DNA of 16,941 nt from Clostridium sp. CAG:768 (GCA_000437435.1 FR899620.1:123367-140307), one strand, 5' to 3'. Counted from the first letter of the stretch, positions 7,333 to 15,095 are shown. A program made the numbers and translations. Notes: a model not told the origin generated them from the letters alone.

Positions 7333-8712
7333 TTGGAAAAGAAGAAATATTATTTTATCGCTATTGGCGGTGTAGGAATGAGTGGGCTTGCAAAGTATTT
7401 GTTGGAAAACGGATGCGAAGTTTCAGGCTCTGATATTGTGGATAGTAAATATATTGATAAATTAAGAAAATTAGGCGCAACAGTATATATTGGACAGAAA
7501 AAAGAAAATGTTCCTTCTGATGCAGTTGTTGTAGCAAGTACTGCTATTAGGGAAAATAACCCAGAAATGGTAAGAGCAAGAGAATTAGGACTAAAAGTTT
7601 ATCATCGTTCAGATATATTGGCTGAAATATCAAGATGGGGTAAATTTTTCTTAGGATATTCAGGAACACATGGAAAAACTACAACTAGCGGGCTTTCGTC
7701 ATATGTAATGGAAAAAGCTGGATTGAAACCGTCATTTGTTGTCGGTGGAATTATTCCAGAATTAGGAATAAATGCACATTCTCAAGATGGTAAATATTTC
7801 GCAGCAGAATTAGATGAAAGTGATGGTACAATTGTTAAATATGCACCAAATGTATGTGTGATAAATAATTTGGAGCCTGATCATCTTGATTTTTATAAAG
7901 ACGGATTGAAGTCTATTTTAGAAACTTTTGAGAAATTTATTTCAAATATCCCAGAAAATTCAATTGTTCTAGTAAATAAAGATTGTAAGGCTACAATGAG
8001 TCTTCATAGTCATAAAACATTGACATTTGGAATGGAAGATGCTGATTATACAGCTAGAAATGTTCGTTTTATGTCTGATTGTACGACATTTGATGTTTAT
8101 TATAAAAATGAATTTTTAACTGATTTAACAATAATTTTACGCGGAAAACATAATGTTTATAATGCTTTATCAGTTCTTGCAAGTTTGCATCAAGCAGGGG
8201 TAGATGTAAATCTTGTAAAACCTCATTTCGCAACATTTTCTGGAATGGGCAGAAGATTTCAAAAAGTTGCAGAATTTGATGGAGTAACTGTATATGATGA
8301 TTATGCGCATCATCCAACTGAAATTAAGGCAACTCTTTCTTCTGCAGAGGGAATGAATGATAAAAGAGTTATTGCTGTATTCCAACCTCACAGATATACA
8401 AGACTAAAAAATTTATGGAATGAATTTTTAGGTGCTTTCCAAGGAGTAGATAAAGTTGTTGTGACAGATGTATACGCTGCTTCTGAAGATGAAATCGAAG
8501 GTGTAAATTCTGAAAAATTTGCAAAGGAATTAGCAGAACATATTGATATCCCTTGTGAATATATTGGGGGTTCAATTACTGATGTCGCTCAAAAACTTTA
8601 TCCTGAATTAAAAGAAAATGATGTTGTAATTGGACTAGGTGCCGGTACTATTACAAATTTAAGCAAAGAATTATTGGCTCAAAATAAAGAGGTGGCAAGT
8701 ATTGGACATTAA
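7333..8712 (+). CDS. murC: UDP-N-acetylmuramate--L-alanine ligase
   Basis: MurC is the ATP-dependent cytosolic ligase that adds L-Ala to UDP-MurNAc, the first amino acid of the peptidoglycan stem. The protein has 459 residues, as expected. The N-terminal dinucleotide-like loop reads IGGVGMSGLA (11-20), and the Mur ligase ATP loop GTHGKTTT is at 111-118. The central block NNLEPDHLDFY, then FQPHRYTR and YDDYAHHPTEIKATL, are all family signatures. The start is TTG, backed by an AGGGA site. The gene opens a tightly packed cell-wall cluster: its end overlaps murB by 11 bases. No defect is seen. Confidence 0.96.
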   Translation: MEKKKYYFIAIGGVGMSGLAKYLLENGCEVSGSDIVDSKYIDKLRKLGATVYIGQKKENVPSDAVVVASTAIRENNPEMVRARELGLKVYHRSDILAEISRWGKFFLGYSGTHGKTTTSGLSSYVMEKAGLKPSFVVGGIIPELGINAHSQDGKYFAAELDESDGTIVKYAPNVCVINNLEPDHLDFYKDGLKSILETFEKFISNIPENSIVLVNKDCKATMSLHSHKTLTFGMEDADYTARNVRFMSDCTTFDVYYKNEFLTDLTIILRGKHNVYNALSVLASLHQAGVDVNLVKPHFATFSGMGRRFQKVAEFDGVTVYDDYAHHPTEIKATLSSAEGMNDKRVIAVFQPHRYTRLKNLWNEFLGAFQGVDKVVVTDVYAASEDEIEGVNSEKFAKELAEHIDIPCEYIGGSITDVAQKLYPELKENDVVIGLGAGTITNLSKELLAQNKEVASIGH

Positions 8713-9592
8713 TTTTGATATTAAAAATTTAACATCGTTCAAGATTGGTGGTCAGATTGCAAGAATGTATTTCCCGACCAGTGTTGAAGAGTTTGTTGAG
8801 ATTAAATCAAAAGAGCCTGATGCTTTTGTTGCAGGTAATTTATCCAATATTTTGGTATCATCTGACGGTTATAATGGTGCTGTAATTTGTACTAAAAAGA
8901 TGGATAATATTAGTTTTAACGGCAACAGAGTTATTGCTGGAGCTGGAGTTCGAGGTACAAAATTATCCAAACTGGCTTTGGAAAATAATTTAAGTGGTTT
9001 AGAATTTATGATAGCTTTTCCTGGTTCTGTTGGTGGAGAAGTTTTTATGAATGCAGGTGCTCATGGACAGATGATTGCTGATGTTTTGAAGACTGCAAAA
9101 GTTTTTTGTCCTAAAAAAGGGATTATTTCATTGTCTAATGAAGAATTAGAATTCAGTTATAGGACTTCAATTTGTCAAAGAAAGCCTTATTCTGTTCTTG
9201 AAGCAGAATTTGAATTAACTCTTTCAAATAAAGAAGCTATACAAGAAAAAATGAATGAAAATCTTTCTTTTAGACAGAATAAACAGCCAGCATTGACTTT
9301 ACCTAATTGTGGAAGTACTTTTAGAAATCCGCAAGGAGATTCTGCCGGCAGACTGCTTGATGAAGCTGGTGTAAAAGGTATGGTGTCAGGAGGGGTAAGA
9401 GTTTGGGAAAATCATGCTAACTTTATCATAAATGATGGCAATGGGACATCTTTAGATGTTTTGCGTCTTATGGATAAAATGTATTCAAAAGTAAAAGAGA
9501 AATTTAATATAGAATTAAAACCAGAGGTAAGATTCCTTGGTGGAAATAATGAAGAAGAGGTTATGATATGCAAGAAATTAAAAATGTTATAG
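8702..9592 (+). CDS. murB: UDP-N-acetylenolpyruvoylglucosamine reductase
   Basis: MurB is the FAD enzyme that reduces UDP-GlcNAc-enolpyruvate to UDP-MurNAc with NADPH. The 296-residue length fits the shorter (type II) form. Recognisable blocks are FKIGG at 13-17, LEFMIAFPGSVGGEVFMNAG around 100-119, SYR with Arg154, NCGSTFRNP with proton-donor Ser205, and a C-terminal KPEVR with Glu275. The flavin-loop motif usually reading GGGSN is AGNLSN here (44-49), a divergence at two glycines. The start is TTG, overlapping murC by 11 bases, with GAGGTG seven bases upstream. Its end overlaps ddl by 25 bases, so translation of the cluster is coupled. Confidence 0.95.
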   Translation: MDINFDIKNLTSFKIGGQIARMYFPTSVEEFVEIKSKEPDAFVAGNLSNILVSSDGYNGAVICTKKMDNISFNGNRVIAGAGVRGTKLSKLALENNLSGLEFMIAFPGSVGGEVFMNAGAHGQMIADVLKTAKVFCPKKGIISLSNEELEFSYRTSICQRKPYSVLEAEFELTLSNKEAIQEKMNENLSFRQNKQPALTLPNCGSTFRNPQGDSAGRLLDEAGVKGMVSGGVRVWENHANFIINDGNGTSLDVLRLMDKMYSKVKEKFNIELKPEVRFLGGNNEEEVMICKKLKML

Positions 9593-10518
9593 ATAAAAAT
9601 GCAAAAATCGCAGTTCTTTGCGGGGGAATGTCTTCGGAAGCAGAAGTTTCAATGCGTTCTGGTAAAGGTTGTTTTGATGCTTTACAAAGACTTGGATATA
9701 AAAATTCAGAAATGGTTGTTGTAGATCAGGATATTGCATTGAAATTAAAAGAAGGTAATTATGATTATGCATTTAACGCTCTTCATGGAAAATATGGTGA
9801 GGATGGTTGTATTCAAGGTATTTTAGAAATTTTAAAAATTCCATATACAGGATGTGGTGTTATGGCAAGTTCTTTATGTATGAATAAAGAATTCACTAAA
9901 AGAATTTTATCTACTAATGCAGATATAATTATGGCAAAATCAGCTTTTGTGAGAAAAGGTGATGATTTATTTGAAAAAACTAAAGATTTAACTTATCCTC
10001 TTTTTGTTAAACCTGTAAGTGAGGGATCAAGCTTTGGTATGACAAAAGTTGATAAAAAAGAAGATTTGCAGGCCGCTTATGACGTTGCTGTAAAATATAA
10101 TGATGATGTTTTAATTGAAGAATTTATTGATGGATTTTTTGTTACAGTTGGTGTCTTAGAATGTAATGGAGAGCCTTTTGCAACAGAAATTTTAGAAATT
10201 AGACCAAAGACTGAATGGTATGATTTTGAGGCAAAATACACTCAAGGAATGTCTGAATTTATTTGCCCTGCAAGACTTTCCGAAGAAGTGACTAAAAGAG
10301 TAAAAAAAGCAGCAGTTGATGCTTTTGAAACTGCTGGTTGTAGAAGTGTTTCAAGGATTGACTTTATGATGAAAGATGATATTCCTTATCTTTTAGAAAT
10401 TAATACAAGTCCAGGGATGACAACTGTTAGTGATTTGCCTGCTCAGGCTGCTGCTATGGATATAAATTATGATAATTTGGTACAATTAATTTTGAATAGT
10501 GCAGGTTTAAATAAATAG
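9568..10518 (+). CDS. ddl: D-alanine--D-alanine ligase
   Basis: Ddl is an ATP-grasp ligase that makes the D-Ala-D-Ala dipeptide later added by MurF. In the 316 residues, the N-terminal GGMSSEAEVS (19-28) holds the substrate-binding Glu. HGKYGEDG (73-80) and IPYTGCGVMASSLCMNK (91-107) are typical. KPVSEGSSFG (148-157) is the ATP-grasp loop with its central serines. DFMM (265-268) and LEINTSPGMT (276-285) supply the magnesium ligands Asp265, Glu277 and Asn279. The ATG at 9568 has AGAGG upstream within the murB coding sequence. The stop abuts the ftsQ start with no gap. I see no sign of a D-Ala-D-Lac type enzyme, but specificity cannot be settled by eye. Confidence 0.96.
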   Translation: MQEIKNVIDKNAKIAVLCGGMSSEAEVSMRSGKGCFDALQRLGYKNSEMVVVDQDIALKLKEGNYDYAFNALHGKYGEDGCIQGILEILKIPYTGCGVMASSLCMNKEFTKRILSTNADIIMAKSAFVRKGDDLFEKTKDLTYPLFVKPVSEGSSFGMTKVDKKEDLQAAYDVAVKYNDDVLIEEFIDGFFVTVGVLECNGEPFATEILEIRPKTEWYDFEAKYTQGMSEFICPARLSEEVTKRVKKAAVDAFETAGCRSVSRIDFMMKDDIPYLLEINTSPGMTTVSDLPAQAAAMDINYDNLVQLILNSAGLNK

Positions 10519-11445
10519 ATGATTGATGATTTTAATCAAAATGAAAATGAAAATGCTGAATATGTTGAGTATAGGGAATTTTCAGAGTCAATTGAAATAA
10601 ATACAGATGATCCTATACCTGATGGAAAGCATTTGGTAAAAAAGAAGCGTAGAGAACGTTTGGTAAGAAAAGGTAGAATGAAACAAGAACGTTTTCGAGC
10701 TTTTATGCGTTTTATTTTGTCTATTCTATTTATTTTTGGCTTAATATATGCATTCAAATCTCACGGTTGGTTCATGGATAAAAATGCATTTAATCATGTT
10801 GGAGGCAGATCTGTTGAAATAATTAATAATAGAATAGTGCCTTCACATAAAATTCTTGTATTACTTAAAAATAGTAATGTTCCGAATGTCCCTATATATA
10901 TGGCTAAAACAGATTCTATAAAAAAAGAATTGTTGAAACTAGCTCCTGTTGAAAACGTATATATTAGGCGTTATGCATTTCCGGCAAGAATTCAAATTAT
11001 ATTGAGAGAAAGAATACCTCTTATTACAATTTCTCCAGATGCGAAAGTTGCTCCTGTTGCATTTTTTACAACTGATGGAAAGTTAATAGGACGGGAATTT
11101 TTGCCTTTAGATAAATCTTTTAAAACTATACTAGTTTTATCATACGGAAATAAGGGGGATGATTATCATAAATGGGATTTGAATAAGATTCATCAGATTG
11201 AAAAGATTGCAAAATATGTAGAGACTTATTCTGGAGAATCGGTAGAATATATTGATTTAAGGAATCCTTTTGATGTATACGTAAAAATTAAAACAGTAAA
11301 TATCAGAATAGGACAGCTTGACGAAAATGTATATAAAAGAATTGAGAGAATTCCTTCGTTATTACCTCAAGTTAAGTTGATTGATTCTAAAATTAAATAT
11401 TTAGATTTGAAATGGGATAAGGTTAATTATTTGAAATTGGAATAA
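10519..11445 (+). CDS. ftsQ: FtsQ/DivIB-family cell division protein
   Basis: FtsQ is a single-pass inner-membrane protein that links early and late divisome components. The 308 residues show a long acidic then strongly basic cytoplasmic tail (1-61, with KKKRRER at 41-47), one transmembrane helix (about 62-79), a POTRA-like domain (about 97-167, ending in the typical strand-rich RIQIILRERIPL) and a beta domain containing YIDLRNPFDVYVKI. Family similarity is low in sequence but the architecture and position directly after ddl are characteristic. The ATG follows the ddl stop immediately, implying translational coupling. No ftsA or ftsZ follows; nadE does instead. Confidence 0.85.
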   Translation: MIDDFNQNENENAEYVEYREFSESIEINTDDPIPDGKHLVKKKRRERLVRKGRMKQERFRAFMRFILSILFIFGLIYAFKSHGWFMDKNAFNHVGGRSVEIINNRIVPSHKILVLLKNSNVPNVPIYMAKTDSIKKELLKLAPVENVYIRRYAFPARIQIILRERIPLITISPDAKVAPVAFFTTDGKLIGREFLPLDKSFKTILVLSYGNKGDDYHKWDLNKIHQIEKIAKYVETYSGESVEYIDLRNPFDVYVKIKTVNIRIGQLDENVYKRIERIPSLLPQVKLIDSKIKYLDLKWDKVNYLKLE

Positions 11446-11454
11446 GGAGATATT

Positions 11455-12861
11455 ATGAAAATATTGCTAGCCCAGATAAAATTAAAAACAGCAGATTTTG
11501 ATTTTAATAAAAAAAATATATTTGAAAAATTGGATAATGTAGACTGTGATTTAATAATTTTCCCGCAAGCAGATATAGATGACTTAGGGGGAAAAGATTT
11601 GGTTCTTGATGAAACTTGTAGGAAGAAACAACATGAATTTTATCAAGCTATTGCAGATAAAAATTATAAATCAAATATTTTAATTGGTGATATTTTAATA
11701 AGAAATGGCGAAATTGAAGTATCTGATTACGGATTTTTTGATATTTCCGGTAAAAAGGTATACGTATCTGATACTTATTTAGAAGATGTTGATTGTGATT
11801 TATATGTATTGTCTAAAAACAGATATTTTGCAATGAATACTTATAAAAATTTTGTAGATAGTATTGAGACAAAATACAATTTAGTATATGTAAATGCTAT
11901 AGGCTTAGCTGATGAAAATATTTTTGCAGGTGGTAGTTTTGCTAAAAATGCAAATAATGAACTAGTTCTGCAAATGCCAATGTGTAAAGAAGTTGTTGAA
12001 CATGTTGATTTCTCTAAAAAAGTAGAATTTAATGAAGAGCTTGAGGAAGCTCAGGTTTTAGCAGCTTCTGTTTTTGCGTTGAAAGAATATTGCGAAAATA
12101 CAGGGTTTAAAAAAGTTGTATTAGGACTATCTGGGGGAATTGACAGTGCATTGACAGCTACTTTGGCAGTAAAAGCATTAGGCGCTGAAAATGTTCTTGG
12201 AATCCTTATGCCTAGTATGTTTTCATCAGAAGGTAGTATTACAGACAGTGTTCAATTAGCTAAAAATCTTGGAATTAGAACAATAACAGAACCTATTACT
12301 CCTTTATTTGATGCATTTATGCAAGGGAGAGAAAGATTACACGATTTAGCAGAAGAAAATTTGCAAGCTCGCTTGAGAGGTTTAATTTTGATGTTTTATT
12401 CAAATCGTGAAAATATGTTGCTTTTATCTACTGGTAATAAATCTGAAAGTGCTATGGGATTTGGTACTTTGTATGGAGATTTAGCAGGAGGTTACAATTT
12501 AATTTGTGATTTAACAAAGACTAATGTGTATAAATTAGCAAATTATTTAAATAAAGATAAAGAGGTAATTCCTCAGGCGATTATCGATAAAGCTCCATCT
12601 GCAGAATTACACCCTGGGCAAAAGGATCAAGATAGATTGCCTGAATATGCGGTTTTAGATGATATTATAGAAATGTATATTGAACAAAATAGACCAATTG
12701 ATGAAATATATGAAAAATATGATAAGTCTTTAGTGGATGAAACAATTAAAAAAATTTGTAGAATGCAATTTAAGCGTTATCAATGTTGTTTGGGTGTAAG
12801 ATTAACAGAACGTTCTTTCTTAAATGGTGTTGATTTGCCTATTGTTCAAAATTTCTACTAG
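11455..12861 (+). CDS. nadE: NAD synthetase with degenerate N-terminal glutaminase domain
   Basis: NadE amidates nicotinic acid adenine dinucleotide to NAD. The C-terminal synthetase half is intact: the PP-loop SGGIDS at 226-231, then LLSTGNKSE, LYGDLAGG, PSAELHPGQKDQD and KRYQCCLG. The N-terminal half is a nitrilase-type domain that normally frees ammonia from glutamine with a Glu-Lys-Cys triad. Here the first motif reads LIIFPQAD with Gln38 where Glu is usual, and the stretch that normally holds the Lys (FDEKRYF) and Cys (CED) motifs is missing; the later VYVNAIG and GGSFAKNANNEL blocks are kept. At 468 residues it is about 70-100 shorter than ordinary glutamine-dependent NadE. I infer a dead glutaminase, so ammonia use or a partner amidotransferase. 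AAGGAGA overlaps the ftsQ stop, so the gene is in the same operon. Confidence 0.93.
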   Translation: MKILLAQIKLKTADFDFNKKNIFEKLDNVDCDLIIFPQADIDDLGGKDLVLDETCRKKQHEFYQAIADKNYKSNILIGDILIRNGEIEVSDYGFFDISGKKVYVSDTYLEDVDCDLYVLSKNRYFAMNTYKNFVDSIETKYNLVYVNAIGLADENIFAGGSFAKNANNELVLQMPMCKEVVEHVDFSKKVEFNEELEEAQVLAASVFALKEYCENTGFKKVVLGLSGGIDSALTATLAVKALGAENVLGILMPSMFSSEGSITDSVQLAKNLGIRTITEPITPLFDAFMQGRERLHDLAEENLQARLRGLILMFYSNRENMLLLSTGNKSESAMGFGTLYGDLAGGYNLICDLTKTNVYKLANYLNKDKEVIPQAIIDKAPSAELHPGQKDQDRLPEYAVLDDIIEMYIEQNRPIDEIYEKYDKSLVDETIKKICRMQFKRYQCCLGVRLTERSFLNGVDLPIVQNFY

Positions 12862-12864
12862 TGT

Positions 12865-12889
12865 GAAGGTCTCAATATATGAGACCTTC
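12865..12889 (+). terminator. Hairpin after nadE
   Basis: A perfect 10-bp stem (12865-12874 and 12880-12889) with a 5-base loop begins three bases after the nadE stop. No T run follows, so it is either a weak or factor-assisted terminator, or a 3'-end stabilising hairpin of the murC-nadE transcript. Confidence 0.55.
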
Positions 12890-12920
12890 TGCATATAGTA
12901 AAATTAATTATTTTGAATTA

Positions 12921-12977
12921 TTGCAATTTTTTGAAAATATTGTTATAATATAAATATATATCTTATCGTATTGAGGA
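12921..12977 (+). promoter_or_regulatory. Promoter of the metallo-beta-lactamase-fold gene
   Basis: TTGCAA (12921-12926), a 17-base spacer and TATAAT (12944-12949) preceded by TG one base upstream form a strong sigma-70-type promoter with an extended -10. The ribosome binding site GAGGA (12973-12977) is four bases before the ATG. Confidence 0.75.
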
Positions 12978-12981
12978 ATTA

Positions 12982-13773
12982 ATGGATCTTACAGTTTTAG
13001 TTGACAATAATTGTAAAACTAATTATTATTTGCTAGGCGAACCTGGATTGTCTTTTCTACTTGAAAATGATTATCAAAAGGCTTTATTTGACTGTGGTTA
13101 CAGTGATGTATTTATTAAAAATGCATATAAATTAGGTTTAGATTTAAGCGATGTAACTGATATTATTTTATCCCATGGTCATAATGATCATACTGGTGGA
13201 CTTTTACGTTTAGAAGATTTGTATAGAAAAATGTTAAAAGCTGGTATAAGTCTTAATTTAAAAACAGTAATTGCCCATCCAGATGTCTTTGAAACAAAAT
13301 TGAATGAACGTTCTGAAAATATTGGTTACCCTGGAGATCCAAGTAATCTTTGTGATGTATTTGAAATTGAATACTCCAGAGAACCAAAGTGGTTAACTCC
13401 TAAACTTCTATTTTTAGGAGAAATTCCAAAATATTTTAATACTGATTATCGCTACAAAGATGAAACAGCTCTTGTATATAAATCATTTGATGGTTTGGTT
13501 ATTATTGCAGGATGTTCGCATGTAAGTTTGCCTAATATAATTGAATATGCTAAAAAAGTTGCAGATGATCCAAGAGTTAACATTTTTATTGGTGGAGTTC
13601 ATCTTGTTAATAAAACAGAGTATAAAATTAGAGAATTAGGAATTTATTTGAGGGATTTGAATATTAAAAATTTCTATCCTTGTCATTGTTGTGACTTGAA
13701 TTCTAAAGTTATTCTTTCTGAATATATTAAAATAAAAGAAGTATATTCCGGATTGAAATTAAGTTTTGATTAA
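12982..13773 (+). CDS. Metallo-beta-lactamase-fold hydrolase (COG1237-like)
   Basis: This 263-residue protein has no signal peptide and is probably cytosolic. The metal-binding motif HGHNDHTGG starts at His65, with Asp69 and His70. Later metal or fold residues sit in AGCSHVSL, GGVHLV and FYPCHCCDL. The GH-x-DHTGGL pattern and the GCSH block resemble the COG1237 group, which includes an archaeal enzyme annotated as 7,8-dihydropterin-6-methyl-4-(beta-D-ribofuranosyl)-aminobenzene 5'-phosphate synthase. That substrate belongs to methanopterin synthesis and is unlikely here, so the true substrate is unknown. The gene has its own promoter and lies between the murC-nadE cluster and rpmI-rplT. No terminator is visible before the next promoter. 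Confidence 0.8.
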   Translation: MDLTVLVDNNCKTNYYLLGEPGLSFLLENDYQKALFDCGYSDVFIKNAYKLGLDLSDVTDIILSHGHNDHTGGLLRLEDLYRKMLKAGISLNLKTVIAHPDVFETKLNERSENIGYPGDPSNLCDVFEIEYSREPKWLTPKLLFLGEIPKYFNTDYRYKDETALVYKSFDGLVIIAGCSHVSLPNIIEYAKKVADDPRVNIFIGGVHLVNKTEYKIRELGIYLRDLNIKNFYPCHCCDLNSKVILSEYIKIKEVYSGLKLSFD

Positions 13774-13791
13774 TTTTTTGTAACTAAATGC

Positions 13792-13829
13792 TTGCAAATG
13801 AATATTTTGCATACTATAATTAGTATGCA
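13792..13829 (+). promoter_or_regulatory. rpmI-rplT promoter with overlapping dyad operator candidate
   Basis: TTGCAA (13792-13797), 17 bases and TATAAT (13815-13820) form a strong promoter. A perfect inverted repeat (9-bp arms 13808-13816 and 13821-13829, centre TAAT) covers the -10 box and the expected transcription start near 13827. A second dyad (TGCAAA 13793-13798, TTTGCA 13806-13811) covers the -35 and spacer. The placement suits a repressor operator, which is an inference. Confidence 0.7.
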
Positions 13830-13898
13830 GAAGTTTTATGGCTTTGGTATGCCTAAAGCTTCTATAGTGACTTAACCGTGCGATGCACAGAAAGAGGA
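13829..13898 (+). promoter_or_regulatory. Structured 5' leader of rpmI-rplT
   Basis: The leader folds into a long hairpin: 10 bp (13829-13838 with 13854-13863, one G-U pair), a bulged T, 3 bp (GGC 13840-13842, GCC 13851-13853) and an 8-base loop. A short hairpin GTGC-GAT-GCAC (13878-13888) follows, then the ribosome binding site AGAGGA (13893-13898). An alternative 6-bp stem (13842-13847 with 13853-13858) would exclude the long one. L20 is known to control its own operon through leader RNA in several bacteria; an equivalent role here is inferred. Confidence 0.5.
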
Positions 13899-13902
13899 CA
13901 AA

Positions 13903-14112
13903 ATGCCAAAGATGAAAACACACAAGTCTGCTGCAAAACGTTATAAAGTTACAGCAACAGGCAAAATCGTTAGAAGACAAGCAGGCATAGGCCACTTACT
14001 TCAACACAAATCTGCTTCTAGAAAACGCAGAATTTTCAAAATGATTTCAATTTCTGAATCACATTTCAAATTGATTTCAAAAGAGTTACCATACAGAAAG
14101 TATTCTAGATAG
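13903..14112 (+). CDS. rpmI: 50S ribosomal protein L35
   Basis: The 69-residue basic protein begins MPKMKTHKSAAKRYKVTATGK and contains GHLLQHKSASRKRR, both diagnostic of bacterial L35. L35 binds 23S rRNA in the large subunit. The ATG has AGAGGA four bases upstream. It is followed after 11 bases by rplT. The usual upstream partner infC is absent; a metallo-beta-lactamase-fold gene occupies that position. Confidence 0.97.
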   Translation: MPKMKTHKSAAKRYKVTATGKIVRRQAGIGHLLQHKSASRKRRIFKMISISESHFKLISKELPYRKYSR

Positions 14113-14123
14113 GAGGCAGATAA

Positions 14124-14474
14124 ATGAGAGTAAAACGTGGAAATGTATTACGCAAAAGACATAAAAAAATCTTAAAATTAGCTAAAGGCTTTATTGGCGC
14201 AAGAAGCAGAATCTTCAAAGTTGCTAATATCGCAGTTATGAAAGCTTTAAAATATGCTTACAGAGACAGACGTGCTACAAAACGTAATATGCGTCGTTTG
14301 TGGATTGTAAGAATTAATGCAGCAGTTAGAGAACGTGGAATGAGCTATTCAAGATTTGTAAATGCTTGCAAAAAAGCTAATATTACAGTAAACAGAAAAA
14401 TGTTAGCTGATTTAGCAGTTAGAGATCCAGAAGCATTTTCAGTAGTATTTGAAGCTGCAAAAGCTGCTATGTAG
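14124..14474 (+). CDS. rplT: 50S ribosomal protein L20
   Basis: The 116-residue protein is a full-length L20: MRVKRGNVLRKRHKKILK at the start, then KGFIGARSRIFK, YAYRDRRATKRNMRRLWI, and NACKKANITVNRKMLADLA at the C-terminal globular domain. L20 is required early in large-subunit assembly and in several bacteria represses its own operon. AGGAGG (14111-14116) overlaps the rpmI stop and gives an ideal seven-base spacing. An intrinsic terminator follows, so rpmI and rplT form a two-gene unit. Confidence 0.98.
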   Translation: MRVKRGNVLRKRHKKILKLAKGFIGARSRIFKVANIAVMKALKYAYRDRRATKRNMRRLWIVRINAAVRERGMSYSRFVNACKKANITVNRKMLADLAVRDPEAFSVVFEAAKAAM

Positions 14475-14502
14475 TTAAATTTAAAGTCTATTATAACGAT
14501 TT

Positions 14503-14530
14503 AAAGGCTCCGATTATTCGGGGTCTTTTT
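14503..14530 (+). terminator. Intrinsic terminator of rpmI-rplT
   Basis: A 10-bp stem (14503-14512 and 14519-14528, with two G-U pairs) around ATTATT is GC-rich at its core and ends in a run of five T. It lies 28 bases after the rplT stop. Confidence 0.85.
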
Positions 14531-14617
14531 ACATTTCTTAATAAAAATGTAAATTTTTAAATGCAAAAATACTTTATATAAATGTAAGGTTAGGTTAATA
14601 ATTTTGGAGAAATCGTT

Positions 14618-14980
14618 ATGTTGGGCGGTGATTTTAGTACACCTATAGTTCATCAAGATTTGATAAATAGTTCAATGGGACCTATGTATATGCCATTTGG
14701 AGGTGTTACAGGTTATGGTATCGGAACTTCTCCTTATCTTGGCGGTGTAAAAATGCAAAGGCAATTAGATCAAGATAAACTTGACCTTATTAATAAAAAA
14801 GAAAAAGAAGATAAAAGTACATTGAAAAAAGCTCTTATAACTTTGGCAGTAGTAATAGGACTTGGCTCAATTGCTCCGTTGCGTAAAAGTATAAAAAAAG
14901 CAGGAGGAGTGAAAGTTTATTTAAAAAATCAATGGACTAATATTATAAATTCAATAAAAGGAAAAAAAGTAAAACCTTAA
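14618..14980 (+). CDS. Small single-pass membrane protein of unknown function
   Basis: I do not recognise this 120-residue protein. The first 45 residues are rich in Gly, Met, Pro and Tyr (MGPMYMPFGG, GYGIGTSPYLGG) and look flexible. A charged stretch (about 50-69, alternating Asp/Glu and Lys) precedes one hydrophobic segment (about 70-88), and the C-terminus is strongly basic. There is no N-terminal signal peptide, so the membrane helix is internal. The ATG has GGAGA seven bases upstream, and separate terminators bound the gene on both sides, so it is probably a monocistronic, genuinely expressed gene. A TATATA-like -10 near 14575-14580 is possible. Function is unknown. Confidence 0.65.
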   Translation: MLGGDFSTPIVHQDLINSSMGPMYMPFGGVTGYGIGTSPYLGGVKMQRQLDQDKLDLINKKEKEDKSTLKKALITLAVVIGLGSIAPLRKSIKKAGGVKVYLKNQWTNIINSIKGKKVKP

Positions 14981-15015
14981 TTTACCCCTAAAATATACAA
15001 CCCCAAAATAATCTT

Positions 15016-15043
15016 AGTGCAAGGTCTTTTCTCTTGCACTTTT
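15016..15043 (+). terminator. Intrinsic terminator after the small membrane protein gene
   Basis: An 8-bp perfect stem (15016-15023 and 15033-15040) with a 9-base pyrimidine-rich loop is followed by TTT. It ends just before a candidate extended -10 (TGTTATATT, 15047-15055) for the next gene. Confidence 0.7.
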
Positions 15044-15095
15044 CTATGTTATATTGGTAATAAAGGTTTATTAAAAAATAAAGAAAGAGGGGAAA

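Noticed and set aside
8069..8575. Several minus-strand open frames within murC
   Set aside because: They have His/Leu/Gln-rich composition typical of antisense frames in AT-rich coding DNA and no start signals.
12982..13773. A methanopterin-pathway enzyme or true beta-lactamase
   Set aside because: The family resemblance is to a broad group; no methanopterin genes are nearby and there is no signal peptide as expected for a beta-lactamase.
13759..13995. A 78-residue minus-strand open frame over the rpmI promoter
   Set aside because: It covers a strong promoter, a structured leader and part of rpmI, and its translation shows no domain.
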